DNA of 64,000 nucleotides from Spirochaetota bacterium (GCA_016934935.1 JAFGRW010000024.1:1-64000), one strand, 5' to 3'. Positions 35,542-45,947 are shown, counted from the first letter of the stretch. A program made the numbers and translations. Notes: generated from the letters alone by a model not told the origin.

Positions 35542-38500
35542 ATGGCGGTAATTAAAGAAAAGCCGGAGCCGGTAACCTACTCCGCCGAGGAGTTGGCTGA
35601 AATTGAAAGAATAGTCGGAACCCTTCCCGGTAGCACCGAGAAGAGCTCTGACGGTACACTTATGTCTTTAAATGATGAGCCCCCTGAGGAATTATCTTCT
35701 CAACCGGATCAGGCAGATTATTCTGCTTACAATAATGATGATTTGGAAGATCTTGCTTTAGAGCCTGATTCGCTTATTGAGGAAGATGGATTCGAAGTTG
35801 AAGAGTTGAATCCGGACGATTCCTCCGAAAATATCAGTCTGGATGCGGATGATTTATCCGCTTTGCCCGAACTTGATGACAGCTCGATATCATTTGACAT
35901 TGGCGAGCAGGAACCTTCTAATATTGAACCTGACATACCTTTTGATCTGGAAGATGAAATTAACAATGATGATATTTCAGCTTTACCGGATGAAGATATT
36001 TCCTTAGATAATTTTGATGATATCAGTACTGATCTACCTTCAGATGAAGGATTGGATGAGTTAGGTGCCGGATTTGATCTTTCTGATGCTGACGATGATG
36101 CTGTCTCTGACCTGGATGATGGGTCAATGATGGATCAGCTTAATGATTTAACTGCGGATGAGGGAGACTCCATAGATTTGGATGACCTGGCTGATGATGA
36201 ATTTTTATCAGCGTCATCCGGCTTGTCTTCCGGAGACAGTGATGACTCTGTTTCGATTGATGGTGATGATGAGATGTCTCTCCCTGATCTCAATTCTCTT
36301 GATATGGATGATTCTTCTTCGATTGAAGAGGGTGATCTCACGGAGCTTCCGAATGTCGGTTTTGATGATTTGGACTCTGATTCGGTAGAAAATGATGCTG
36401 GTGAGGTTGATGATTTTTCAGATCAGGACATTGATATCGGCCTTGATGATTTTAGTGATGATATTAGTGAATTGCCGGATATTGACCAGGCGGATAGAAG
36501 TAATGCCGATGATATCGCAGGTTTTGATGATATGGATGATATCGGCGCTATGCCGATAGATGAGGATATTGAATCAAGTTCGATTTTGGATGATCTTGAA
36601 CAGGTTGGTACAGGTGATTCCGGAATGTCTTCAGGGCTGGATATTGATATGCCGGAAATTGAACCTGTTGATGATCATATCTCAGCAGGAGGCTCCTCTG
36701 CTTCAAAGAGTGGAGACTCTCTTGAATTAAGTACTGATGAACTTAACAAGATAAAAAAATCACTTCTGCTTTACCCTGCCGGTTTAACCGCGGCGGTAAA
36801 AGATACAATTCTTAATGATCGTTTGTCGCCAAGAGATACACGCCGTGTTGTAGATATGATTCTTGAAGGACGTCCTGATCATAATATTCATAGATTTCTT
36901 GAGAAGAAACTGGGCAAGGCTATTGATTTAGAACGTGGAGGAGTTAAAAGACGAGTTATTCTCTCCCGGCCCGAGTATAGCAGTGAGGGGCGGGCACGTC
37001 AGAAGATTCTCTTGCGCCGGACCCGGAATATTGGGCTCGGGATGGTTCTAATTGCCGTGTTGTCAGCTGTAGGTTATAGAACACTGTATATTCCTTACAG
37101 GGCAAATGCCCTTATTGCAAAAGGAACCGAGTTAATAAGACGTCATAATGAGCCCAAGTTCCCCGATTACAAGGAAGCCGAACAGATATTCCAGCGTGTT
37201 CACGATGATTATATATCCAATTACATAAGGGCGTATAATGAGTATGGACGGGCATATTTTGACCGTAAGCAGTACATGGAATCGCTGCTTAAACTTAATC
37301 GCGGTTATGAACTGGTTTCGGATAATTTTACCGGAAAAGATTCAATACAGCTTTTAAATAATCTGGGATATTTCTATTCTTCGAATAAAGGTGTCAAGTT
37401 CGACGATTTTTTCAATAAATCGATAAAGAAAAATCTTGATGAGTGGTATTTTAAAAAATTATCAAGACTGGAAGTTGTTAATAACCAGTACGACCTGGCA
37501 ATAGATTTTTATAAAAAGGCATTGAGCCGTGACAGCAAAAATATGCAGGCCTTATTGGGTATTGGTGATGTTTATATGAACCAGGGCGAGTTCTTAAAAG
37601 CTCGCACTTATTATGAAAATATTTTGAAAATTGACCCTGACTCTGTTGCCGGTCATTCGGGTCTTTTTAATCTTTTTGTGGAAAGGGATAATTTTCCGGA
37701 AGCTGTTTCCGTGTATGTGAATCTGCGCAACAAAGGGATGCTTGAAAATGTGCCATCACCGTTATTGGCAAAAGGGGCGAATTATTTTTTAGGAAAAGCT
37801 AAAAGTGACAAACAGAATATACGTATTGATTATGGTATAGAATCTCCACGATTAAAAGACATTAATGATCAACCATTTCCGGTTGTTGTAGAAATTCTCA
37901 AGGCATTGAGGAACAAGGATCCCGATTATCCGCCGCTTTATGTTGCTTACGCGCGACTTTCGATAAAAGAGGGAAACTTCCGGCTTGCTAAAGAGTATCT
38001 GGAAAACGGTATGAGGCGTTCTGAAAAGGCTGGATACAGTTATTTTGCCGGAAATCATCTTTTAGGAGAATATTACTACTATACACGTCAACCAGCTTTA
38101 TCGTTTAAACATTTCAAACAGGCTCTGGCCGATTACAGTAATCCGCCAGAGTACGCATTTGAGCCGTATTACAAAGAAACTGAAAATCCTGGAAATACCA
38201 ATGCGATGCTGGGTAATATATTTTACTATTTCTTTGACAGGGTAAAATATCAGACAGGTGATCAGGAGATGATGACCGAGATGGATCTTCGTAAAAATGA
38301 AGAGCTGATGGGGAATTTTTCCATCGCAAGAAGCTATTACGAAAGAGCTTTGGAAATGGGATTCGAATCGCCAGAGTTACATTATAATCTTGGAAGGGTC
38401 TATTATCTTAATGGAGAATATTCAAGAACACGTGATCAGTGGTTAAATCTTTATGACGAATTTACTGTTTCACCCGAGTTAATGCTTGGGCTTGGAAACG

Positions 38501-38877
38501 TATTTTACAAAATGGGTAATTATGAAGCCGCAAAGGCTCAGTTTATGAAACTCACATCTATTTATGAATATGAAGCCGAGTCGATCTACCAGGTAGTGCC
38601 TGATAATCGTGAACATAAAAAGATTTTCCAGACGCTGGCGACAGCTTATAATAATCTTGGGGCAGTATATCAACAACAGAATATTCTTGATCAGAGTGCT
38701 ATATGTTACTGGAATTCAATAGAGCTTTCCCGTAAAATTGGAGAGGAGAGTGCTTTCGCCAGGGTAAATCTTGGTCGTGGAGTTAAAGAACGTGAAATGC
38801 CTGCAGAGCCGATTTTTGATGATAATATTCCCTACAGTATAAGCTATTATACCGAAGAAATGCGCTGGAGTCGTTAG
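35542..38877 (+). CDS. Large membrane-anchored TPR protein with acidic repetitive N-terminus
   Basis: An 1111-residue protein. Residues about 10-390 are extremely rich in Asp/Glu/Ser and repeat a short motif of the form DD-I/L-S-x-L-P (for example DDLSALPE, DDISALPD, DDISELPD). A folded helical segment (about 395-470) follows, then one membrane helix (GMVLIAVLSAVGYRTLYI, about 499-516) and tetratricopeptide repeats to the end, such as YDLAIDFYKKALSRDSKNMQ. It looks like a cytoplasmic acidic tail with a periplasmic TPR scaffold. The function is unknown. It stands alone. Confidence 0.88.
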   Translation: MAVIKEKPEPVTYSAEELAEIERIVGTLPGSTEKSSDGTLMSLNDEPPEELSSQPDQADYSAYNNDDLEDLALEPDSLIEEDGFEVEELNPDDSSENISLDADDLSALPELDDSSISFDIGEQEPSNIEPDIPFDLEDEINNDDISALPDEDISLDNFDDISTDLPSDEGLDELGAGFDLSDADDDAVSDLDDGSMMDQLNDLTADEGDSIDLDDLADDEFLSASSGLSSGDSDDSVSIDGDDEMSLPDLNSLDMDDSSSIEEGDLTELPNVGFDDLDSDSVENDAGEVDDFSDQDIDIGLDDFSDDISELPDIDQADRSNADDIAGFDDMDDIGAMPIDEDIESSSILDDLEQVGTGDSGMSSGLDIDMPEIEPVDDHISAGGSSASKSGDSLELSTDELNKIKKSLLLYPAGLTAAVKDTILNDRLSPRDTRRVVDMILEGRPDHNIHRFLEKKLGKAIDLERGGVKRRVILSRPEYSSEGRARQKILLRRTRNIGLGMVLIAVLSAVGYRTLYIPYRANALIAKGTELIRRHNEPKFPDYKEAEQIFQRVHDDYISNYIRAYNEYGRAYFDRKQYMESLLKLNRGYELVSDNFTGKDSIQLLNNLGYFYSSNKGVKFDDFFNKSIKKNLDEWYFKKLSRLEVVNNQYDLAIDFYKKALSRDSKNMQALLGIGDVYMNQGEFLKARTYYENILKIDPDSVAGHSGLFNLFVERDNFPEAVSVYVNLRNKGMLENVPSPLLAKGANYFLGKAKSDKQNIRIDYGIESPRLKDINDQPFPVVVEILKALRNKDPDYPPLYVAYARLSIKEGNFRLAKEYLENGMRRSEKAGYSYFAGNHLLGEYYYYTRQPALSFKHFKQALADYSNPPEYAFEPYYKETENPGNTNAMLGNIFYYFFDRVKYQTGDQEMMTEMDLRKNEELMGNFSIARSYYERALEMGFESPELHYNLGRVYYLNGEYSRTRDQWLNLYDEFTVSPELMLGLGNVFYKMGNYEAAKAQFMKLTSIYEYEAESIYQVVPDNREHKKIFQTLATAYNNLGAVYQQQNILDQSAICYWNSIELSRKIGEESAFARVNLGRGVKEREMPAEPIFDDNIPYSISYYTEEMRWSR

Positions 38878-38895
38878 TCTCTGATATCAGTTGTG

Positions 38896-39246
38896 CTATC
38901 CTCCGGTTATGCTTCCCCTTTTTGATATGACTATTAAACTTATAGTTATTGGAATCCCGCATTTGATGATCAATTGAGAACGGAAGTAATACTTTAAAGC
39001 TATTGCTCCATATGTATTAAGAATTTCCATTGCCGGTAATGAAAATATTATATTTAATATATATCCCCAATTAATTATATAAAAATATGAATCAATAAAA
39101 CCAAAATCAGGATGAAATATTGCTGCAATTACATAGCTTAGAAATATTAGATTCGATATAATAAGGCTAATACAGGCAAAAATGTATCTTGTATTTCTTT
39201 TTATTACTAATGCCAATATTGCAAATACAAGGCTTAATACCAACAT
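38896..39246 (-). CDS. Small integral membrane protein
   Basis: A 116-residue protein with four hydrophobic segments (about 1-13, 20-45, 50-75 and 93-107). The ribosome site AAGGAGAG sits five to six bases before the ATG, which supports it as a real gene. It is convergent with the TPR gene, and the stops lie 18 bp apart. No family is recognised. Confidence 0.65.
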   Translation of the reverse strand: MLVLSLVFAILALVIKRNTRYIFACISLIISNLIFLSYVIAAIFHPDFGFIDSYFYIINWGYILNIIFSLPAMEILNTYGAIALKYYFRSQLIIKCGIPITISLIVISKRGSITGG

Positions 39247-39554
39247 CGCACTCTCCTTTCATGTTATGTCGTGAGTATCTGATATTTATTAGCCACTTTC
39301 AACAATTAAATCTTTTTACCATGCGGCCTGAATTCAAAGTTGAGATATTTCCTCTTCCAGGCTGTTTCGAATTCAACGTTAAACACTAATGCCGTATTTT
39401 ACACATATCGCAGAAACTCCATTGGCTTTGAAATAATTTACACAATTTATATCAAAAAAATGATTTTTTGAAGGATACGGTGTCATTTTTTTCGAGATTC
39501 CTGTTATATATATAAACGCGGGTGAACAAATACCCTTTATTATGCGAGGTAATT
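39247..39554. other. Divergent intergenic region
   Basis: This 308-base stretch between a minus-strand membrane protein and a plus-strand outer-membrane protein holds their promoters. No repeats or convincing open frame are visible. A GTG-led extension of the downstream frame (39522) lacks a ribosome site and is not used. Confidence 0.5.
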
Positions 39555-40289
39555 ATGAATGCAATAATTAAAATAACCGGTTTTGCGATGATTCTTTTGG
39601 GCTCAGTATCAATTGCTTTTGCAGAGACTTTGGGAAGTAGCAATGATTTGCCATTTAATGAAAACCAGGAAGAGGTTAATGTCAGCATTAAACAAAACTA
39701 TGCTTCCAAAAAAAACCACGGCAAAAAAACAGAAACTCTTTTTGGCTCTGAGGAGTTTTCGGTAACAGGTTTTGGCGGCCCGATCTATTCGATGTCAAAT
39801 GTTGAAGGTAAGAACTATCACTTTGTCGGTGGTCGGGGAGGAGCAGTATTTAACAACACTTTTGTTCTGGGCGGAGCCGGATACGGACTTACATATCCAT
39901 ATAAGCGTCAGGATTTTGCTGACTCTTCCTATCAGGGCTCGGAAGACGAGGTGGAAATGGGATACGGAGGCCTTCTGATTGGTTTTAATATGTTTCAAAA
40001 AAGTATAATAAATGTGTCGCTTTTGACAGTAGTCGGTGCAGGCGGGCTGGTTGTAACAGATAGTCGTGATGACGGGAGAGATGGTGATCACGATTATAAT
40101 ACAAGCAATAGTGATGAATTTTTCGTTTGCGAGCCGACTCTTATGATGCATATGAATATAACCAAGTGGATGCGTATTGGTGCTGGTGTATCATATCGCT
40201 ATACACGCGGTATAGATCTTGCTGAATTTAGTGACTCAGATTTTACAAACATCTCTTATGTCTTTGCCGCTGAATTCGGATGGTTTTAA
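39555..40289 (+). CDS. Putative outer-membrane protein
   Basis: A 244-residue protein with a signal peptide (hydrophobic helix, cleavage near AFA) from the ATG at 39555, which has GAGG nearby. The body is rich in Gly and aromatic beta-strands (FSVTGFGGPIYSM, VLGGAGYGLTY, MRIGAGVSYRYTRG), and the chain ends in AAEFGWF, a terminal aromatic as in beta-barrels. No family is recognised. A terminator follows. Confidence 0.7.
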   Translation: MNAIIKITGFAMILLGSVSIAFAETLGSSNDLPFNENQEEVNVSIKQNYASKKNHGKKTETLFGSEEFSVTGFGGPIYSMSNVEGKNYHFVGGRGGAVFNNTFVLGGAGYGLTYPYKRQDFADSSYQGSEDEVEMGYGGLLIGFNMFQKSIINVSLLTVVGAGGLVVTDSRDDGRDGDHDYNTSNSDEFFVCEPTLMMHMNITKWMRIGAGVSYRYTRGIDLAEFSDSDFTNISYVFAAEFGWF

Positions 40290-40326
40290 GAAAGAAGAAA
40301 TTTTAATCGTTTTGAAACTTCTAAAC

Positions 40327-40349
40327 ACCCGCGAAAGCGGGTTTTTTTT
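40327..40349 (+). terminator. Intrinsic terminator
   Basis: ACCCGC-GAAA-GCGGGT followed by a run of T residues, about 40 bp after the outer-membrane protein gene. Confidence 0.93.
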
Positions 40350-40427
40350 ATGTTTTTTTAAAAAAGTTCGCCCTTTTTTTTGATTTCATCGTTATACTAT
40401 ATGATTTCAAAAAAAGGAGGACTGAAT

Positions 40428-41483
40428 ATGAAAAGGGGGTTGTTGGCTGTTTTATCAGTAATCATGTTAGTAATATCATGTGAATTTGATCCGGCAAATT
40501 TTGATGTTACAGTCGGAAAAGATTCGGACGCGTTCATAACCGATATTATTATACAAGATAAACAGTACACCATTGATTTTAACGGTGATGATATTAGGTT
40601 AATCGTTGATATGGTTGAAGAAGAGCTTTCAGAATTGCGAACAGAGACTGTTTTTGAAGGCGAAACTCTTAAGGTTGACGGGAAAATTGCGTCAAACGGA
40701 ATATCAGTCTGTGATTATTCTAATTCTACTATTAATCCAGTTGTATTTATTATAACCGCAGAAGACGGCACTGTGAGAGACTTTAACGTGACTATATCGG
40801 CGGCTGATTCAGATAATGGTGATAATCAGAATGGTTCATCAAACGATGTGATGAAACCCGGACTTCGTGATAATTGTGCCGGGTTAATGCCGGGTACGAA
40901 TCTTCGCATAACAGAAGTTGTTTTTCATGGAGACTCGGTTGATGATGAATATTTAGAGATATATAACCCTTCTGGCGAGGATATTAATCTTAACCGCAGC
41001 AGTTCATCCCAGGACGAGTTCAGAATATATCGTTTAACAAGATCGGGAAACCTTAACCATGTTTTTTCTTTCCCTGGAGACAGCCATATTGCTTCAGGAC
41101 AAACCCTCAGAATAGCCAATAGCAACAGCATCAAATATGTCGAAAGTGATTTTCTGTTTGATGATAAAAAGGGGCTTATCGCTTCTAACGAAGGAGTATT
41201 GCTTTTAACAGTTTTTACGTGTAATAGTGGAATTATTGTTGATCTGGTTTGTTATGGAATTTCGACAGATTGGAGCATGTGGCCGGAAGTTATTGTTGAT
41301 ACTAATGGGCCATCAATATATTCGTCGGTAGAAGAAGTGGTTGGAAATGCTGGAAGCCCCGTACTTCTTAATATTTATTGGCCATCAAATCCGGTTGCTA
41401 TAGAAACCGGCGTATATGGAATAAGGCGAACTGATAAATCCCTGGATACAGATACTGAATCTGATTGGGGAGTAATTCAGTGA
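40428..41483 (+). CDS. Lamin-tail-domain (LTD) lipoprotein
   Basis: A 351-residue lipoprotein from the ATG at 40428, with AGGAGG upstream. The lipobox ends VISC (Cys about residue 18). A beta-rich domain like the DUF5018 immunoglobulin-like fold occupies about 25-120. After a Gly/Asn/Asp linker a lamin-tail domain follows (about 160-310) with LRITEVVFHGD...DEYLEIYNPSGEDINL. LTDs are often found on bacterial surface nucleases. Its stop overlaps the PLD gene start by 4 bp, and a second LTD gene follows that. Confidence 0.8.
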   Translation: MKRGLLAVLSVIMLVISCEFDPANFDVTVGKDSDAFITDIIIQDKQYTIDFNGDDIRLIVDMVEEELSELRTETVFEGETLKVDGKIASNGISVCDYSNSTINPVVFIITAEDGTVRDFNVTISAADSDNGDNQNGSSNDVMKPGLRDNCAGLMPGTNLRITEVVFHGDSVDDEYLEIYNPSGEDINLNRSSSSQDEFRIYRLTRSGNLNHVFSFPGDSHIASGQTLRIANSNSIKYVESDFLFDDKKGLIASNEGVLLLTVFTCNSGIIVDLVCYGISTDWSMWPEVIVDTNGPSIYSSVEEVVGNAGSPVLLNIYWPSNPVAIETGVYGIRRTDKSLDTDTESDWGVIQ

Positions 41484-42685
41484 AATTTGTAAGAATATTA
41501 TTGTTTTGGGCTGTTTTTTGCAGCTGCGCGATTCCAGAACCATGGGTACCCGAAAAAACATCTGCCGGTATTGTTTGTGAAGTATCTTTTGATCCGTATG
41601 TTAGCGAACAGTTGGTTGTCGAACTAATTAAAAATTCAGAAAAAACAGTAGAAATGGCGTTATACGGTTTTTCAAATGAAAAAATAGCAGATGAACTTGT
41701 AAATGCCTCTAAAAGAGGCGTTGTTGTACGGTGTGTAACAGATTATGATTCACAAAACGAAGAGGGTTGGAAAATTCTATTTGATGCTATAAAACAAGGA
41801 GAGAGAGGTCTTGATGTAAGATTGGTGAATCTAAACGGAATAATGCATAACAAGTATATTATTGTAGACGGCAAAAATGTGGTTACAGGTTCTACCAATT
41901 TTACATCGGGTATGTTTAAGCATTTCAATAATCTTGTTGTATTTGATAGTCAAAGCATGGCGTTGGACTTTGTTAAAGATTTTGACGTCTTGTACGCTGG
42001 ATTTTCTGGTCCGGACAAAGGATGCTCGCTTGATCTGAATTCTGACAATAATGGATTTAATAGATTATATGGAGATGGAGTCCGGTGGAGCGAAAAGAAT
42101 CATGTTGTAGATGATTTATCTGTAGCTGTATATTTTACTCCTTACCGTGCCATATTCCCTTCGTATTTGGCAGATTCGCCGCGTACATTTTCTTTCTTTG
42201 ATTATGATATCGGTACTGAAAGTTGTGCATCATACGCGAATGCCATGAATACTGTGTTCGCATTAATTGAATTGGCAAAACATAAGATTTATATTCTTAG
42301 TTTTGCATTTACCGACAAGGTAATGATGGATCTGCTTGCGGATGCAACTGAGCGCGGTGTTGAAGTTAATGTATGCAGTGATTATTCACAGTTTAGATCC
42401 AGCTATTCGCACTCCGGAAAGAGTGTCGAAGCTCTTGCCGAAAAGATCAATTCATTTAAACTATGCCGCAAGGATGATGGCGGCCTGTTGCACCATAAAG
42501 TAATATTAATAGACGGCGATATTGTAGTTTTGGGTTCGTTGAATTTTAGCAGTAACGCAGTAAATTCAAATGATGAAAATTTTCTAATAATAAAAAATGC
42601 GGAGTCACTATATGGGCTCTTTTTGGCCGAAGCTGGCCGGGTGGAAAAGTATTGCCGTGAAATAGAGGCCGCGGATGCTTTATAA
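41480..42685 (+). CDS. Phospholipase D-like lipoprotein (two HKD motifs)
   Basis: A 401-residue protein with lipobox FCSC (Cys about residue 15) from a GTG start overlapping the upstream stop. It has two complete HxK-x4-D-x6-GSxN motifs, HNKYIIVDGKNVVTGSTN (about 124-141) and HHKVILIDGDIVVLGSLN (about 338-355), which together form one PLD active site. Such proteins are nucleases or phospholipases, and here the lipid anchor places it in the envelope. Flanked by two LTD lipoproteins and coupled to both, it is more likely a nuclease than a lipase (inference). Confidence 0.88.
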   Translation: MKFVRILLFWAVFCSCAIPEPWVPEKTSAGIVCEVSFDPYVSEQLVVELIKNSEKTVEMALYGFSNEKIADELVNASKRGVVVRCVTDYDSQNEEGWKILFDAIKQGERGLDVRLVNLNGIMHNKYIIVDGKNVVTGSTNFTSGMFKHFNNLVVFDSQSMALDFVKDFDVLYAGFSGPDKGCSLDLNSDNNGFNRLYGDGVRWSEKNHVVDDLSVAVYFTPYRAIFPSYLADSPRTFSFFDYDIGTESCASYANAMNTVFALIELAKHKIYILSFAFTDKVMMDLLADATERGVEVNVCSDYSQFRSSYSHSGKSVEALAEKINSFKLCRKDDGGLLHHKVILIDGDIVVLGSLNFSSNAVNSNDENFLIIKNAESLYGLFLAEAGRVEKYCREIEAADAL

Positions 42686-44423
42686 ACACTGTATTATGGC
42701 AGTTATTCTGATAGTTTATGCATGTGAGGTTCCAGAAGGCAAAAGTGACATTAGTATAGAAAAAGGAGATCAGACTTTTATCCAGAAGTTTGAAAAAATG
42801 GACAATCCAATCGGCATTCTTCCATTAAGATTCAAACGGGACTATACTTCGAGTATCGTCTATCAGAACGAATATGATTATTATTCATATTTTGTTTTTG
42901 ATGAAACCAATGCCTTAATGATTTTGTCAGATAATCCGCTCTATTATATCTGTTTTCCTGCCAAAGACAGTTATTTTCATCTTCTTTCCGAGTACAGACA
43001 ACTGTCTAAAAAAACAGAGCCAAGTAAAAAAAATCCGAACAGTATTCCGGAAGAATATGATTATGGTAACAGACGTTTAAAGCTCTCTTTTATTCCTAAT
43101 GAAGCAAGATACTCCAGCAGAAGTGGTGAACTTATTGATATTAACAAAGATAATAATGATCCGGAAAAACTGATATCTATTGCTTCGAAAGTAGGAATGT
43201 TTGTCCCGGATTTTAAGGAAGAGCGTATTTACAATATTCTTGCGGAACGTTTAAGAAAATTATCTGTTGAATTAACGCAAGTCACCACGAAGGTTTCTTT
43301 CCCATCAGATTTTGATGCCTCATATGTAACGTATCATATTGAACCAAATATTCCTTTTGGATTTGCATTTTTTACGGGAGAGAAGTTGATAATTGATGAA
43401 GAAGAATCAGATAAGACAGCTTCAGAAGATTTTATTATGTTTTGTTCAGTACCTCTTGGTAATTCACAGAAGAAAAGTGAATCGTATCTTAGTAAAACAG
43501 AAAGTGGTCGTTCCGGATTTTTAATAACCATACGCGGTGATATAGAAGAGTTTAAGTCCTTTCTATCAAGTGAAGGTTTCCCTTTTGATAACGCCGGTGA
43601 GTTGCCGGTTTCCCTTATTCTTGAGGATAAGTTTGATGAAGGTTTATATCTCGAATGTAGCAGTAAGGAAAGCATGTGCTATACAATATCTGTAAACAAA
43701 GGTCCGGATGTTCCCGTTAAACCGGACAAAATCGGGGATGGCCGGTATTATTTTAAAAATATAATTCGAGGAAATGAATATTGTGTCAGGGCATGGCGTT
43801 CTGAAAGAAGGATCGAGCTTTTAGCAGAATCGATAATATATTGTCCGGAGATAATTATTAGCGAACTTGTGTTCTGGGGGTCTTCTTACCGCAAAGAAGA
43901 TGGAGCAAACGACGATGACTGGATTGAAATATTAAATATAAGCACTGATCCGGTTAATCTTTCTGAATATGATTTTATTATAAAAAATACAGCTCTTACC
44001 CGAAATTTATGGTTTGGGCCTTCCAATTCTGGAACAGGATCACATAACGCTTTAAATCTCGTTCTAAATCCAGGTGAACGATGTGTTGTTGCTCTTATGG
44101 TCGATGATAAAGATGGTGTTTCTGGTGAATTTTATTTTGACCAGGGTTGTTATCCTCTAGATTCAAAAATTGTGAAGAAAGGAACTCTATCCAAAAATTC
44201 AATCGGAAAAGGGTATCAAATTTTAATATATAACAAAGAAAATCTTGTTTCAAAAGTTGTTACGAGTGATAAATACGGCTCCAAACTTCCGTTCACATCA
44301 ATGGTTCGACTTGCTGACGGTGAGTTCGCAACTTCAAAAAATGATTCTGGTTATCCGGCAGGAGTTGTCTATGAAAAACGAAACTTTTGTTCACCGGGGT
44401 ATGCTGCTCCTGGTGAGATGTAA
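42675..44423 (+). CDS. Second lamin-tail-domain protein, probable lipoprotein
   Basis: A 582-residue protein beginning with a short hydrophobic helix and a lipobox-like VYAC (Cys about residue 16). The first 400 residues are unrecognised, with a conserved-looking beta-rich core. A lamin-tail domain lies at about 393-545 (IIISELVFWGS...DDWIEILNISTDPVNL). It overlaps the PLD gene by 11 bp and the next gene by 53 bp, so the four genes form one coupled operon. No enzyme motif is visible. Confidence 0.8.
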   Translation: MLYKHCIMAVILIVYACEVPEGKSDISIEKGDQTFIQKFEKMDNPIGILPLRFKRDYTSSIVYQNEYDYYSYFVFDETNALMILSDNPLYYICFPAKDSYFHLLSEYRQLSKKTEPSKKNPNSIPEEYDYGNRRLKLSFIPNEARYSSRSGELIDINKDNNDPEKLISIASKVGMFVPDFKEERIYNILAERLRKLSVELTQVTTKVSFPSDFDASYVTYHIEPNIPFGFAFFTGEKLIIDEEESDKTASEDFIMFCSVPLGNSQKKSESYLSKTESGRSGFLITIRGDIEEFKSFLSSEGFPFDNAGELPVSLILEDKFDEGLYLECSSKESMCYTISVNKGPDVPVKPDKIGDGRYYFKNIIRGNEYCVRAWRSERRIELLAESIIYCPEIIISELVFWGSSYRKEDGANDDDWIEILNISTDPVNLSEYDFIIKNTALTRNLWFGPSNSGTGSHNALNLVLNPGERCVVALMVDDKDGVSGEFYFDQGCYPLDSKIVKKGTLSKNSIGKGYQILIYNKENLVSKVVTSDKYGSKLPFTSMVRLADGEFATSKNDSGYPAGVVYEKRNFCSPGYAAPGEM

Positions 44424-45819
44424 TCTGGTTTTAATAATAATTTCTTTTAATATCCCGGTGTTCTCTCAATCAAATGCTTCACTGATTGTTTATTCGCAAA
44501 GTGCGGCTTTTTTTGCAGATAATATGGATTATACGAACTATAACGAAGATGACTATGAGAATTATAGAATTGACCAAAATGATAACAGTGATGACAGATC
44601 GATATTTTATTTAAGCAAAATCGGTATTGGAGCAGATTACGCAACTGACAGGTTTAATTGCGCAGTTCGCCTCGATAAAAATTATTTGTGGGGCGGATTT
44701 GATAAGTACAGCAGCAGTAATTCAGGATTGTCCGTAAATACATTATTTGCAAAAGTAACACTTTTGCCGTTTGTTTTTTTGAAAACTGGAAGATTTTACA
44801 GCTCTCCTGGTGGAGCACTTTATGATTATGTGTTCGGAGACACCATGGATGGTGTTAGACTGGATGTTGTTTCACCGTTAGGGATGATTCCGCTGTTTAT
44901 GAATCTGGAAGCGGAAGTATATGCGCAAAATGGCAAACCTGCAGGAATATATGGAAATTTGAAGGATGACGAATCAATGCCGCTGAATGATTTTAATGGT
45001 GATACTTCAAGTTATCGTTGTGGTATTGTTACTGGAATTGAACCGGTCAGGGTGATAGGTAACTTTCTCAGGTACGGGGCATCGCGGGACAGTGGTTCGC
45101 AGATAGCGGAAAATGGGAGATCACCCTTAAATAAGTGCGATGAAGATTACCTGATTTTGACTGGTTTACGGATTGGTACTGCCGAGAAAACAAAAGAATT
45201 ATCATGGGATATTACCGGGCTTTATTCGCAAGGTAGAGATAGTCGTTATTCGGACGCTATCATGTATAAGGGTTATGCAGTGCTGGCTGCAGTTAATATG
45301 GGTAATAAGCAGAATGATGGGCTTAATCATCTTTTTTTTCACGCTGGTTTTTATAGCCCCTGGTTTTGTGGTATGCGTTCTAATACACCCGGGGGAGTAG
45401 CTACTGATCAGATGAAAGGTTACGTGTATGCGCCGGTTGCCGGGTATAACGGCTTTATCGATAATAGCAAACGAGCGGGTGATGGCCAGGGGTATGACTT
45501 GACTGCTCCTAAGGCATATCTAAAAACTGGGGGGCGAGTCAGCTTATCATCTATTGCGGTTAGAATGAGTTATATCGCAATTTTTGTTAATGAGAGTGAA
45601 GACATCTGGATGCGAGAAAATAGGTTGTTTACATATATTGGATCCGAGGGTGAATTTGAACTGTCCTATTCTCCAGGAGTGTTTGCCCTGAGCATGGGGA
45701 TTTCGTTATTTAAACCATCTGAGTATTATAAAAAGCCTAACGATGATTTGTCGGCATCGGGAACAGATATTATGTACGCATTTTATACAAAACTGGATTA
45801 TTCGTTCACTCTTTTGTAG
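44371..45819 (+). CDS. Putative outer-membrane beta-barrel protein
   Basis: A 482-residue protein with a signal peptide ending near FSQ. I place the start at the ATG 44371 because CAGGAG lies seven bases upstream, although this overlaps the previous gene by 53 bp. The body is rich in aromatic and Gly-bearing beta-strands and ends in YSFTLL. It resembles porin-like alginate-export barrels in general look only. In this operon it could form the channel for the LTD/PLD surface proteins, which is inference. Confidence 0.7.
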   Translation: MKNETFVHRGMLLLVRCNLVLIIISFNIPVFSQSNASLIVYSQSAAFFADNMDYTNYNEDDYENYRIDQNDNSDDRSIFYLSKIGIGADYATDRFNCAVRLDKNYLWGGFDKYSSSNSGLSVNTLFAKVTLLPFVFLKTGRFYSSPGGALYDYVFGDTMDGVRLDVVSPLGMIPLFMNLEAEVYAQNGKPAGIYGNLKDDESMPLNDFNGDTSSYRCGIVTGIEPVRVIGNFLRYGASRDSGSQIAENGRSPLNKCDEDYLILTGLRIGTAEKTKELSWDITGLYSQGRDSRYSDAIMYKGYAVLAAVNMGNKQNDGLNHLFFHAGFYSPWFCGMRSNTPGGVATDQMKGYVYAPVAGYNGFIDNSKRAGDGQGYDLTAPKAYLKTGGRVSLSSIAVRMSYIAIFVNESEDIWMRENRLFTYIGSEGEFELSYSPGVFALSMGISLFKPSEYYKKPNDDLSASGTDIMYAFYTKLDYSFTLL

Positions 45820-45947
45820 GCCTTTTATGCGATTTTTAAAGAAAAATGTTGAACAAATGGTTGTTGTTGAAGAAATGTCCATGTCAGGATTTTGTTAATT
45901 GCCGGATCAAAGTGGTTCATGGCGCTGATATATTAAGGATTGATTAG

